Positions 48,887-56,504 of a DNA stretch of 64,000 nucleotides are shown here, in pieces. Origin of the DNA: Avrilella dinanensis (GTDB lineage: Bacteria > Bacteroidota > Bacteroidia > Flavobacteriales > Flavobacteriaceae). A model generated the notes under the pieces. The model made no database searches. It was given only the letters and a program-made list of their open reading frames with translations, and was not told the origin of the DNA. The stretch covers positions 2,209,644 through 2,273,643 of the forward strand of contig NZ_NIPO01000001.1 in NCBI RefSeq assembly GCF_002807015.1, read 5' to 3'. The position numbers and the translations under genes are program-made. Within the stretch, counting starts at the first letter, position 1. Every line of letters starts with the position of its first letter.

Positions 48887-49426
48887 TTAGAATTTGTGTT
48901 CTTTTAGTTTTTTGGTCAGTAGGTTGTATAGCTCGTCAAAGTTTGTTTGTAATGAATTTGCCGAAATGTTAATGGGTGAACCATAGTTTTTATAATTCAT
49001 TTCCATTCCTTTTCTTTTTATTGGATTAGTTATTTTATTTATATATTCTTGAGGATTTTTTACAACGAACATCAGGAATTTTTGGTTTGCTACTTGAATA
49101 GTTCTGATTTCTTTAATATCTGTCCACAAAACAAGTCCCGCAGAAACACCGCTTGAATTATCGATTATTCCCTGATGATTAATAATAAGTCCTGCATTTT
49201 TGTCTGAAAGTTTACGAAATATAAGAACCGCTATAAGTCCGAAAAACAGAATTGATACAAATCCTACGATGGAAATTAGGGTAGAGTTACTAAAAATTGG
49301 ATTGCTGATTTTCGATGGATTGCTTATAAACCAAATACCAAGTCCAACGAAAACAATTGAACCTAAAAGTATTAAAGTCATTTTCTTTTTACTCAATGGT
49401 ATTTCAATTTGTCTGTTTTGTGTCAT
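48887..49426 (-). CDS. STM3941-like membrane protein
   Basis: A 179-residue protein with two N-terminal transmembrane helices (about 15-33 and 46-70) and a C-terminal cytosolic PH-like domain (GLVLWTDIKEIRTIQVANQKFLMFVVKNPQEYI). The start (EIPLSKKKMTLILLGSIVFVGLGIWF) matches the STM3941 family. Function unknown. First gene encountered leftward in an accessory-looking region; no promoter was assigned. Confidence 0.75.
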   Translation of the reverse strand: MTQNRQIEIPLSKKKMTLILLGSIVFVGLGIWFISNPSKISNPIFSNSTLISIVGFVSILFFGLIAVLIFRKLSDKNAGLIINHQGIIDNSSGVSAGLVLWTDIKEIRTIQVANQKFLMFVVKNPQEYINKITNPIKRKGMEMNYKNYGSPINISANSLQTNFDELYNLLTKKLKEHKF

Positions 49427-49440
49427 AATTTTTCTTTGTT

Positions 49441-49602
49441 TTATTTTACAAAATCTGCTTGTTTCCGGAGTATATTCCTGATGTAAACCGAATTTTCAGA
49501 ATATGCTAGCACAGCTTTTATAGGGATGGTAATTTTATCAATTATGCTTACTTGTTCGCCATAGGGATGAATTATTGAATAATCTTGTGGGGGATAAAGT
49601 TT
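49441..49602 (-). pseudogene. Possible C-terminal gene remnant
   Basis: A frame of 53 codons ending at TAA (49443-49441) reads LYPPQDYSIIHPYGEQVSII and then a stretch ending in YIRNILRKQADFVK. It has no start codon and its open frame continues for only a short way into the overlapping NTF2 gene. The amino-acid composition is protein-like rather than random. It may be the surviving tail of a gene partly replaced by the NTF2 gene. A chance open frame cannot be excluded. Confidence 0.3.
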
Positions 49603-49982
49603 TATGGTAGTTGCATAAAACTTGCACCTATGATTTTTAATGTATCGTCAAAGCGTTTCCAAACCCTAAAATAACGAAATGTTCCTTCTAATGGTGTTCC
49701 CGTCATTTTTCCTTTCGCTGTCATAGTTACGATTGAAAGTGCTGTGTTGCCTGTTATTTTAATGTCGTTAATTTCCGTGGACGCCTCTTCAATAATCATT
49801 GTTTTTGCTCTGTGAGCATTTAAATCCATTTGCTTCGTTAGAATTTCTCCTGTTGGTGCAACTGCAACTAAGTCATCGTGTAATAGTTGATCTAAAATCT
49901 CTACATTGCTTACGAGTTGAGCCGAAAAAAGTTTGTTTTCGGCTTCAATAACATCTTCTTTGGTAATTTTTAGTTTGTTCAT
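49602..49982 (-). CDS. NTF2/SnoaL-like (DUF4440-type) protein
   Basis: A 126-residue single-domain protein of the NTF2-like superfamily: N-terminal helices (EAENKLFSAQLVSNVEILDQLLHDDLVAVAPTG), then the curved sheet (AHRAKTMIIEEASTEINDIKITGNTALSIVTMTAKG ... FRYFRVWKRFDDTLKIIGASF). Such proteins are ligand-binding or isomerase-like. Four bases from the upstream 49986 gene, likely co-transcribed. No catalytic residues can be assigned. Confidence 0.8.
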   Translation of the reverse strand: MNKLKITKEDVIEAENKLFSAQLVSNVEILDQLLHDDLVAVAPTGEILTKQMDLNAHRAKTMIIEEASTEINDIKITGNTALSIVTMTAKGKMTGTPLEGTFRYFRVWKRFDDTLKIIGASFMQLP

Positions 49983-49985
49983 CTT

Positions 49986-50588
49986 TCAATTTTGCCATTT
50001 AGTTTTTCCGTTCTCGTCAAACATTTGAATGGTAGGATTCCCTAAACTGTCGACTTTTAAAACAATTCTCGGCACTTCATTGTGGTCTTTCATAATCAGT
50101 GAGGCATTGCCATTTTCTGTCATCAGATTGATTCTGTCGATGTTATGCCCGGGTTTGCCCGAAAGATCTTTGTCATTGATGAATAAACCGGCTCTGAAAT
50201 AATTGTCGTGCTTATTATCTTGTGCCAAAATTCCGATAGCGTCTGCATTCTGGTAATCAAATGCCAGGGCGTTCAAATTGGTTTCCTCATTATCAGTTAT
50301 CGCCAAACCTCCTCTTTCATCTCCATTTTTGTCATAAAAAATAAGACCGGCTGGTTTGTAAGCCCTCTGAAAAGTCTTCCCTCCGACAATAGGATCAGGA
50401 ATACACTTGGTATTTGCAATGACGATTCTGTTATTTCCCGTATCGTCTTTTATAGTTATCTTCTCGGCTTCCATAAAGGTGCTTGACTTGTCATTTAAAA
50501 GCATATAGGATAGTATGGAAACAAGTACGATATTGAGCAGTAAAAGTGCTCCAAATAGAAGTTTAAAAAATGTAGATGTTGTTTTCAT
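49986..50588 (-). CDS. Membrane-anchored protein of unknown function
   Basis: A 200-residue protein with one N-terminal transmembrane helix (about 9-30) and a soluble, strand-rich periplasmic domain containing repeated short motifs of the type x-I-x-D-x-N-G (IKDDTGNNRIVI, IFYDKNGDERGGLAI, MFDENGKTKW). The repeats recur about every 30 residues and suggest a beta-helix or beta-solenoid-like fold. No family is recognised. Downstream of the ECF41 sigma gene on the same strand. Confidence 0.7.
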   Translation of the reverse strand: MKTTSTFFKLLFGALLLLNIVLVSILSYMLLNDKSSTFMEAEKITIKDDTGNNRIVIANTKCIPDPIVGGKTFQRAYKPAGLIFYDKNGDERGGLAITDNEETNLNALAFDYQNADAIGILAQDNKHDNYFRAGLFINDKDLSGKPGHNIDRINLMTENGNASLIMKDHNEVPRIVLKVDSLGNPTIQMFDENGKTKWQN

Positions 50589-50647
50589 AATTAAAAATAT
50601 TTATATTGGGTTTGTTTTAAGTTGTTTATTATCAATAATATATAATG

Positions 50648-51484
50648 TTAAATTAATATTTTAAGCTTTTCGGGGTCGATAACAGCATCAATCCGGATAA
50701 TCTTGTTTTCATATATGTCAAAAATCTGGCACGACTCAATCACACCACCTTGTATAAATAGCACTGCGGGCTGATGGTTAATCATAGTCAATTTAATTTC
50801 TAAAGCACTGTTATATGTTTGATGTACATACATTAATAATTTACTTACCTGATCAGCACCTATACATTCTTTCGCGACCACTTTAACCTTAGTACCACCG
50901 TCAGCATAAAACCGAATATCCTTGGCTAGTAATGTTTTCACCTCTTCGGTGTTGTCATTTCTGATGGCATTGATTAATTTCTTTACTGTATCAGACACTG
51001 CCGGCTGAAAATGTCTTTTGGATATGTTTCCTATTGCTTTCAACCTTTCTTTGGCTCTGCTCAAAATTTTTCTGGAATTCTCAGTAGTCAATGACAGTAT
51101 TTCTCCGATCTCTTCGTGTGAGTGCCCAAAACCTTCTTTTAAAATAAAAACGGCCCGTTCTTTGGGATTGAGTTGCTCCATTCTTGCCAATAACGAAAAA
51201 TTAAAAATTTCCTGATGTTGCAAATCCTCATCGGTAATCACAGGTTCAGGTAACCAAACGTCAGCCGGAACCGTTTTGTTCTGCTTTTGTTTTAGTTTGA
51301 TTGCCTGATTGATCACGCTCTTGATCAGATAATTCTTGGGATTATTTACGATACCTGACGATACTTTAGAAAACTGAATGACTACGTCCTGAATGACATC
51401 TTCAGCATCTTCTACTGTCCCTAACACATTATAGGCATAAGGAAACAGCATACGCTGATAATTTTCAATGGAAATACTCATCAT
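50648..51484 (-). CDS. ECF41/SigJ-type sigma factor with SnoaL-like C-terminal domain
   Basis: A 278-residue ECF sigma factor: sigma region 2 (about 10-75), region 4 (about 95-155, helix-turn-helix GHSHEEIGEILSLTTENSRKILSRA) and a fused SnoaL-like domain to the end. The ECF41 hallmarks are present: the linker W-L-P-E-P at 77-81, the D-G-G-T-K-V loop at 195-200 and a C-terminal D-P-E-K-L (270-274). In this group the C-terminal domain replaces an anti-sigma factor. Neighbours on the same strand are an AhpD-like and a RidA gene, the usual type of ECF41 partner. Confidence 0.85.
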   Translation of the reverse strand: MMSISIENYQRMLFPYAYNVLGTVEDAEDVIQDVVIQFSKVSSGIVNNPKNYLIKSVINQAIKLKQKQNKTVPADVWLPEPVITDEDLQHQEIFNFSLLARMEQLNPKERAVFILKEGFGHSHEEIGEILSLTTENSRKILSRAKERLKAIGNISKRHFQPAVSDTVKKLINAIRNDNTEEVKTLLAKDIRFYADGGTKVKVVAKECIGADQVSKLLMYVHQTYNSALEIKLTMINHQPAVLFIQGGVIESCQIFDIYENKIIRIDAVIDPEKLKILI

Positions 51485-51516
51485 GATCGTATTGTTTTAG
51501 GCTTTGGATAATTAAT

Positions 51517-51524
51517 CAAAGATA
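51517..51524 (-). promoter_or_regulatory. -7 box of the ECF41 sigma gene
   Basis: Minus-strand TATCTTTG, 33 nt before the sigma ATG, suggesting housekeeping transcription of the sigma gene itself in addition to read-through from ridA/ahpD-like genes. Confidence 0.5.
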
Positions 51525-51582
51525 TAGCTAAAAGAATAAATGAACGCTTCATTAATGACATATTTCAGCAAGTTTTTATTCA

Positions 51583-52041
51583 TTAATTCGGACTTTTGAC
51601 AGCCAAAGCTTCGATTTCTATCAACATGCCATCTATGGCTAATTTAGGAACAGGTATTAATGTGTTGATAGGAAAATTTTTCTCTGGCCATACCTTATTA
51701 AACTCTTCTACAATGATGTTTAATTTCTCCTCATCATGATCCACGACCAAAGTAGTTAATTTAACCACGTTGTTCATGTTAAGATTTTCGGTGGCAAGTG
51801 CGTCCTTGATATTCTTTAAAGAAAATGCCAGCTGCCTTCTAAAATCGGGACTCAGTTTACCTTCTGTATTTTCTTCGCCACCTTGTCCGGCAACAAAAAT
51901 TAGCTTGTAGCCTTCCGGAACGGTAACCATATGAGAAAATCCGTATGGACTGGGATCGAATAGAGACGAAGGATTTTTAAATTCCTGTGCTTGAGTTGTC
52001 ATAGTAAAAATTATAGCGGTTAAAAAAAATAAGTGTTTCAT
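51583..52041 (-). CDS. Exported RidA-family protein
   Basis: A 152-residue RidA-like protein that, unlike the cytosolic type, starts with a Sec signal peptide ending at T-Q-A-Q (residue 19). The Rid fold is recognised by the F-V-A-G-Q-G strand (L-I-F-V-A-G-Q-G), N-M-N-N-V-V-K-L-T and the C-terminal G-M-L-I-E-I-E-A-L-A. The arginine used by true deaminases in the P-x-R motif is not evident (TLIPVPKLAIDGM), so activity is uncertain. Eight bases after the AhpD-like gene: one operon. Confidence 0.83.
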   Translation of the reverse strand: MKHLFFLTAIIFTMTTQAQEFKNPSSLFDPSPYGFSHMVTVPEGYKLIFVAGQGGEENTEGKLSPDFRRQLAFSLKNIKDALATENLNMNNVVKLTTLVVDHDEEKLNIIVEEFNKVWPEKNFPINTLIPVPKLAIDGMLIEIEALAVKSPN

Positions 52042-52049
52042 AAGTTCTT

Positions 52050-52508
52050 TTAAATAGTATTTTCGACATACGTCCCTGGTATCGCACCAATCGTTTTATT
52101 AATCCTGTTCCAGGCATTGATTTGCGTAATTACCAGAGTTAGAATAGATATTTGTTCTATAGAGAAATGTTGTTGTAGCAAAGCATAAAGGTGATCATTG
52201 ATTTCTTTCTGATGAGCTAAGGTCAAATTTTCTGCAAATTCCAATGTGACTTTTTCGTAATCTTCAAAATACGGACATTCTTTATAGGCAATAAGCGTAT
52301 GCAACCTTAATTCGGTCTCTCCAAGAGCCAACGCTTCTTTGTGGTGCATATCCAGGCAGTATCCACATTTGTTTATTTGTGAAACTCGGTATTTTACTAA
52401 TTCAATCAGCTTTAGGTCAAGTCCTGATTTCATTATATACAATTCCGTTTTCATCATGCCATCCAATAATCCTTTTGGCATCTGGCTTAAGTCAATTCGT
52501 GTGTTCAT
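52050..52508 (-). CDS. Carboxymuconolactone decarboxylase/AhpD-like peroxidase protein
   Basis: A 152-residue protein with the AhpD core motif C48-G-Y-C51-L-D-M-H55 (C-x2-C-x3-H), the redox-active pair that reduces peroxides in this family. The remaining helices fit the CMD fold. Genes of this family are the classic target of ECF41 sigma factors, and such a sigma gene lies 0.6 kb downstream. A TGTCAC motif precedes it (52556-52550). Operonic with the exported RidA gene. Confidence 0.88.
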   Translation of the reverse strand: MNTRIDLSQMPKGLLDGMMKTELYIMKSGLDLKLIELVKYRVSQINKCGYCLDMHHKEALALGETELRLHTLIAYKECPYFEDYEKVTLEFAENLTLAHQKEINDHLYALLQQHFSIEQISILTLVITQINAWNRINKTIGAIPGTYVENTI

Positions 52509-52549
52509 AAAACTTCTTTTTATTATAATAGATCCTGTTTTCTATAAAA

Positions 52550-52556
52550 CGTGACA
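52550..52556 (-). promoter_or_regulatory. ECF41-type -35-like motif
   Basis: Minus-strand TGTCACG lies 42 nt before the AhpD-like ATG. ECF41 promoters described in other phyla have TGTCACA at -35 and CGTC at -10. The TGTCAC part is matched, but no CGTC is present at the expected distance (the sequence there reads AGGATC), so the assignment is partial. Confidence 0.45.
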
Positions 52557-52603
52557 CATTTTATTAAAATTACCCAATGTGCATTATGAATTAAAAAACA
52601 AAA

Positions 52604-52669
52604 AAGTTGTTCATTTGATTGAAAATCAGTAAATTGTTTTAACTGCAAAACATTTACAATGAACAACTT
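52604..52669. repeat. Inverted repeat folding as a three-way junction
   Basis: Outer arms AAGTTGTTCATT (52604-52615) and AATGAACAACTT (52658-52669) pair perfectly. Inside lie a small hairpin TGATT-GAA-AATCA (52616-52628) and a larger one, GTAAATTGTTTT (52629-52640) with AAAACATTTAC (52647-52657), 11 pairs with one bulged T. The three stems abut with no unpaired base at the junction. The right outer arm covers the ATG at 52659. Confidence 0.7.
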
Positions 52670-52834
52670 AAACGCAAATTACGAAAGAATTTTGGAAATA
52701 TTGAGAAAAATATCAACAGCCTGAATGTGGTTCTTATTATCTGGGGAGTTATTCTCGTAGGTCATTTTATCATTTTTTTGCTGACGAGAAAAAAAGCAAT
52801 AAACAATTTAGACAAAGATGACTTGTTTGATTAA
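52659..52834 (+). pseudogene. Frameshifted small membrane protein gene
   Basis: The ATG at 52659 reads MNNLNANYERILEILRKISTA and stops. The -1 frame is open to 52834 and encodes a convincing single-pass membrane protein tail: NIEKNINSLNVVLIIWGVIL, then VGHFIIFLLTRKKAINN and an acidic end. Joining the frames near 52696-52705 would give a protein of about 58 residues. No canonical slippery heptamer is seen, so a one-base deletion is the simplest reading. Alternatively the downstream frame starts elsewhere. Confidence 0.55.
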
Positions 52835-52845
52835 GAGGAGAAAAG

Positions 52846-52880
52846 AATTAGCCATGAATTACACTAATTCATGGCTAATT
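52846..52880. terminator. Hairpin between the broken gene and the 52883 gene
   Basis: Perfect 15-bp stem AATTAGCCATGAATT (52846-52860) / AATTCATGGCTAATT (52866-52880) with a 5-nt loop. T tract is short (CTTTTC on the minus strand), so it is a terminator mainly for the leftward gene. Confidence 0.62.
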
Positions 52881-52882
52881 AG

Positions 52883-53458
52883 TTAAAACCGGTATCCGGC
52901 TTTGAATCCGGCTCTGAAAACAAAGTTATTAAAATCTTTGTTGTCCACGCCGTTTTTGCCTTTTACTTCCCATTTCCAGTTATATCCAGCGAAAACATCA
53001 AGGCTTATTCCTGAACCCACATCAATTTTGTAACCGAAATCGCCGTTAATCAAACTCCAATAACTGTATTTTCCGTCACCTGCTCCGGGTAAATTGTTGT
53101 CAAATCGGGTTTGTGAATAAGAAAGGTAGCTTTGACTGTAAAATCCGGTTTTCTTTCCGCGTTGCAGATAGGTTCTTGTACCTAAATCTATTCCGAAACC
53201 TTTTCCGTTTTCATCAAAAAGACTGTTTTTGTATTCTAAATCAGTCATGTAAACCGCAAAAATAACAGAAGTGTTGCGTTTTGCTGCTTTCAGTTCGCTT
53301 TCCTTCTCGAAGGATAATCCGTAAAACATCGGTTCGGAATAACCTCCCATGGCGGAAATGGTAATTCCTTCTTTAGAAACATCGTTGGTTTCCTTTTGCT
53401 GAGCAGTAGCAACTACTGACAATGCCAGTGTACATAAAGTGAAAATCTTTTTTCTCAT
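52883..53458 (-). CDS. Outer-membrane beta-barrel-like protein
   Basis: A 191-residue protein with signal peptide M-R-K-K-I-F-T-L-C-T-L-A-L-S-V-V-A-T-A-Q and alternating amphipathic strands (GYSEPMFYGLSFEKE, GFYSQSYLSYSQTRF, GISLDVFAGYNWKWEVKG), ending in F-K-A-G-Y-R-F, a typical outer-membrane C-terminal strand. Function unknown. The in-frame TTG start 12 codons earlier adds residues before the signal peptide and is rejected. Divergent from the marR gene. Confidence 0.78.
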   Translation of the reverse strand: MRKKIFTLCTLALSVVATAQQKETNDVSKEGITISAMGGYSEPMFYGLSFEKESELKAAKRNTSVIFAVYMTDLEYKNSLFDENGKGFGIDLGTRTYLQRGKKTGFYSQSYLSYSQTRFDNNLPGAGDGKYSYWSLINGDFGYKIDVGSGISLDVFAGYNWKWEVKGKNGVDNKDFNNFVFRAGFKAGYRF

Positions 53459-53557
53459 GATATATTGTTTTTGAGTTTTGTTAAGCCATAACAAAATCTT
53501 TGCCAGAAATAAATTTAAGCTGAAAAATAAATATTTTAAAAATTAACAAGTAAATAG

Positions 53558-53569
53558 TATGCTTGCATA
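53558..53569 (+). promoter_or_regulatory. Putative MarR operator
   Basis: The palindrome TATGC-TT-GCATA lies just upstream of the marR -7 box, where a repressor would block transcription. A second weaker repeat AATATA-(5 nt)-TATATT overlaps the -7 box itself. Assignment rests on position and symmetry only. Confidence 0.45.
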
Positions 53570-53579
53570 ATATATTTCG

Positions 53580-53587
53580 TATATTTG
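53580..53587 (+). promoter_or_regulatory. -7 box of the marR gene
   Basis: TATATTTG, 19 nt before the ATG at 53607. The nearest TTG (53563-53565) is only 14 nt upstream, so the -33 contact is weak or regulated. Confidence 0.5.
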
Positions 53588-53606
53588 GTTTCATATAAAT
53601 TTGAAA

Positions 53607-54035
53607 ATGAAAGAAAAATCTATAGATTATACACTCAAAAATACGTGGCAGGCAATCGCCCGAATGTATAATGAAGAAGCGGGGAAATACGGAGCTTCTA
53701 TGTCTATTGGATACGCTTTGCTGAGCATTGACAAAGAGGGAACCTCTTCAACTGCTCTCGCTCCGAAAATGGGAATGGAGCCAACGAGCTTGACTCGAAC
53801 ACTTAAATCTATGGAAGAAAAAGGCTTGATTGTTCGTAAAAAAAATCCAAAAGACGGGCGAGGAGTTATCATTCATCTGACAAAATTAGGACAAGAAAAA
53901 AGAGAATTATCCAAACAGACCGTTTTGCGGTTTGACGAGGTTATCAAACAGAATATCTCAGAAGAAAAACTAAACATTTTCAAAGAAGTATCTGAAACGA
54001 TAAACACATTAATAAGTAAGAAAAAAATATATTAA
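53607..54035 (+). CDS. MarR-family transcriptional regulator
   Basis: A 142-residue winged-helix regulator: recognition helix in T-S-L-T-R-T-L-K-S-M-E-E-K-G-L-I-V-R-K (about 64-82) and wing K-N-P-K-D-G-R-G-V-I-I-H-L. It is the first gene before the beta-oxidation operon and probably represses it until an acyl-CoA or fatty acid ligand binds, as for FadR-like MarR proteins in Bacteroidota. The ATG at 53607 is preferred over TTG two codons before. A palindrome in its promoter suggests autoregulation. Confidence 0.88.
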   Translation: MKEKSIDYTLKNTWQAIARMYNEEAGKYGASMSIGYALLSIDKEGTSSTALAPKMGMEPTSLTRTLKSMEEKGLIVRKKNPKDGRGVIIHLTKLGQEKRELSKQTVLRFDEVIKQNISEEKLNIFKEVSETINTLISKKKIY

Positions 54036-54109
54036 TTTAAAGAGTAAGAAAGTTGAAAAGTTATAAAGCTTTGTAACCTTAAACTTGAAACAAAATAAAC
54101 TAAAAAAAA

Positions 54110-56500
54110 ATGAAAAGACTAATCAAAAAAGTAGCTGTAATCGGATCTGGAATTATGGGTTCGGGAATTGCCTGCCACTTTGCCAATATCGGAGTGGAAG
54201 TGTTGCTTTTGGATATTATCCCGAAAGAGCCGAACGAGGCTGAACTCAAAAAAGGACTGACTATCGAAAGTAAGGCTGTACGAAACAGAATTGTAAACAC
54301 AAATCTGCAAACTGCTTTAAAATCAAGTCCTTCGCCTATTTATCATCAGAAATTTGCGTCCCGAATTACAACGGGAAACACAACCGATGATTTGGAAAAA
54401 ATCAAAGACGTGGATTGGATTATTGAAGTTGTAGTCGAAAGATTGGACATCAAAAAAGCCGTTTACGAGCAAATCGAAAAGTACCGCAAACCGGGAACTT
54501 TGATTACGTCAAATACTTCGGGAATCCCGATTAAATTTATGAGTGAGGGACGAAGTGAAGATTTCCAAAAGCATTTTTGTGGAACGCACTTTTTCAATCC
54601 GGCTCGTTATCTAAAACTTTTTGAGATTATTCCAACTGAAAATACTTCTCAAGAAGTTCTTGATTTCTTGAATGAATACGGAGAAAAGTTTTTGGGAAAA
54701 ACGTCTGTAATTGCTAAAGACACACCTGCTTTTATCGGAAACCGCATCGGGATTTTCGGAATTATGAGTCTTTTCCATTTGGTTAAGGAAATGGGGCTTA
54801 CCGTTGAAGAAGTTGATAAATTGACAGGACCTGTTATCGGTCGTCCGAAATCGGCAACTTTTAGAACGGTTGATGTGGTTGGATTAGATACGCTTGTTCA
54901 CGTGGCAAACGGATTGTACGAAAACTGCCCGAATGACGAGGCTCACGAATTGTTTAAATTGCCCGATTTCGTCAAAACGATGTTGGAAAATAATTGGTTC
55001 GGAAGTAAAACAGGAGAAGGGTTTTACAAAAAAGTTGATAAGGATATTTTGGCTCTCGATTTGAATACATTGGAATATCGCCCTCAAAAAAAAGCCTCTT
55101 TTCAGACTTTGGAGCTTACCAAAACGATTGACAAACCGATTGACCGATTTAAGGTTTTGGTAAAAGGAACGGACAAAGCGGGAGAATTTTACAGAAAGAA
55201 TTTTACAGCTATGTTTTCGTATGTATCGAACAGAATTCCCGAAATTTCCGATGAATTGTATAAGATTGATGATGCGATGAAAGCAGGTTTCGGCTGGGAA
55301 AACGGACCTTTTGAGATTTGGGACGCTATCGGAGTGGAGAAATCGCTGGCTCTTATGGAAGCTGAAAACCATAAACCTGCCTTATGGGTTACCGAAATGA
55401 TTTCAAACGGAATTAAAAGTTTCTATACTGTTAAAGACGGAGCTACCTATTATTATGATATTCCGTCAAAATCGTACAAAAAAGTTTCGGGACAAGATGC
55501 CTTTATTATTTTGGATAATATTCGGGAAACTAAAACTATTTGGAAAAACAATGAGGCTGAAATCCAAGACCTTGGAGACGGTATTTTAAACATTGAGTTT
55601 AAGTCAAAAATGAACTCTATCGGAAGCGGTGTTTTGCAGGGAATCAACAAAGCGATTGATTTGGCTGAAAAGGATTATCAGGGGTTGGTAATCGGAAATC
55701 AGGCAACTAATTTTTCGGTCGGGGCAAATATTGCAATGATATTTATGCTGGCTGTCGAGCAGGAATATGACGAATTGAATATGGCTATCCGAATGTTCCA
55801 AAACACGATGATGAGAATCCGTTATTCGGGAATTCCTGTCGTGGCTGCACCTCACGGAATGACTCTCGGAGGAGGTTGCGAAATCTGTCTTCACGCAGAC
55901 AAAGTTGTAGCGGCTGCCGAAACCTATATCGGATTGGTAGAATTCGGAGTGGGTGTAATTCCGGGAGGTGGAGGCTCTAAAGAGATGACCGTTCGTGCAG
56001 CTGATTTGTTCCGTAAAAATGACGTGGAGCTGAATGTTTTACAGGAGCATTTTCTCACAATCGGAATGGCAAAAGTAGCAACTTCGGCTTATGAGGCTTA
56101 TGATACGAACATTTTCCAAAAAGGAAAAGACGTGGTTGTCGTGAATAAAGACCGACAAATTGCAGAGGCTAAAAAACACGCTTTGCTAATGGCAGAATCT
56201 GGATATACACAACCTGCACAACGCAACGATATTAAAGTTCTCGGAAAACAGGCTCTCGGAATGTTTTTGGTTGGAACAGACCAAATGAAAGTAGGAAAAT
56301 ACATTTCGGAGCACGACCAAAAAATCGCAAACAAACTCGCTTATGTAATGGCAGGAGGCGATTTATCCGAAGCAACTTTGGTAAGTGAGCAGTATTTATT
56401 GGATTTGGAAAGAGAGGCTTTCTTATCGCTTTGTACCGAAAAGAAAACATTGGAACGTATTCAATATATGTTAACCAAAGGAAAACCTTTAAGAAATTAG
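54110..56500 (+). CDS. 3-Hydroxyacyl-CoA dehydrogenase/enoyl-CoA hydratase fusion
   Basis: A 796-residue beta-oxidation enzyme with the dehydrogenase half first: NAD-binding V-A-V-I-G-S-G-I-M-G-S-G at 8-19, 3HCDH C-terminal domains to about 480, then a crotonase (hydratase) domain with A-P-H-G-M-T-L-G-G-G-C-E near 580 and the catalytic-glutamate region G-L-V-E-F-G-V-G-V-I-P-G-G-G-G. This order is the reverse of E. coli FadB but usual in Flavobacteriia. It converts enoyl-CoA to 3-ketoacyl-CoA for the thiolase encoded downstream. Confidence 0.93.
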   Translation: MKRLIKKVAVIGSGIMGSGIACHFANIGVEVLLLDIIPKEPNEAELKKGLTIESKAVRNRIVNTNLQTALKSSPSPIYHQKFASRITTGNTTDDLEKIKDVDWIIEVVVERLDIKKAVYEQIEKYRKPGTLITSNTSGIPIKFMSEGRSEDFQKHFCGTHFFNPARYLKLFEIIPTENTSQEVLDFLNEYGEKFLGKTSVIAKDTPAFIGNRIGIFGIMSLFHLVKEMGLTVEEVDKLTGPVIGRPKSATFRTVDVVGLDTLVHVANGLYENCPNDEAHELFKLPDFVKTMLENNWFGSKTGEGFYKKVDKDILALDLNTLEYRPQKKASFQTLELTKTIDKPIDRFKVLVKGTDKAGEFYRKNFTAMFSYVSNRIPEISDELYKIDDAMKAGFGWENGPFEIWDAIGVEKSLALMEAENHKPALWVTEMISNGIKSFYTVKDGATYYYDIPSKSYKKVSGQDAFIILDNIRETKTIWKNNEAEIQDLGDGILNIEFKSKMNSIGSGVLQGINKAIDLAEKDYQGLVIGNQATNFSVGANIAMIFMLAVEQEYDELNMAIRMFQNTMMRIRYSGIPVVAAPHGMTLGGGCEICLHADKVVAAAETYIGLVEFGVGVIPGGGGSKEMTVRAADLFRKNDVELNVLQEHFLTIGMAKVATSAYEAYDTNIFQKGKDVVVVNKDRQIAEAKKHALLMAESGYTQPAQRNDIKVLGKQALGMFLVGTDQMKVGKYISEHDQKIANKLAYVMAGGDLSEATLVSEQYLLDLEREAFLSLCTEKKTLERIQYMLTKGKPLRN

Positions 56501-56504
56501 TATT

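Noticed and set aside
54884..55372. 162-codon frame antisense to the dehydrogenase/hydratase gene
   Set aside because: Opposite-strand shadow of a conserved coding region, Cys/Phe-rich composition typical of such shadows.
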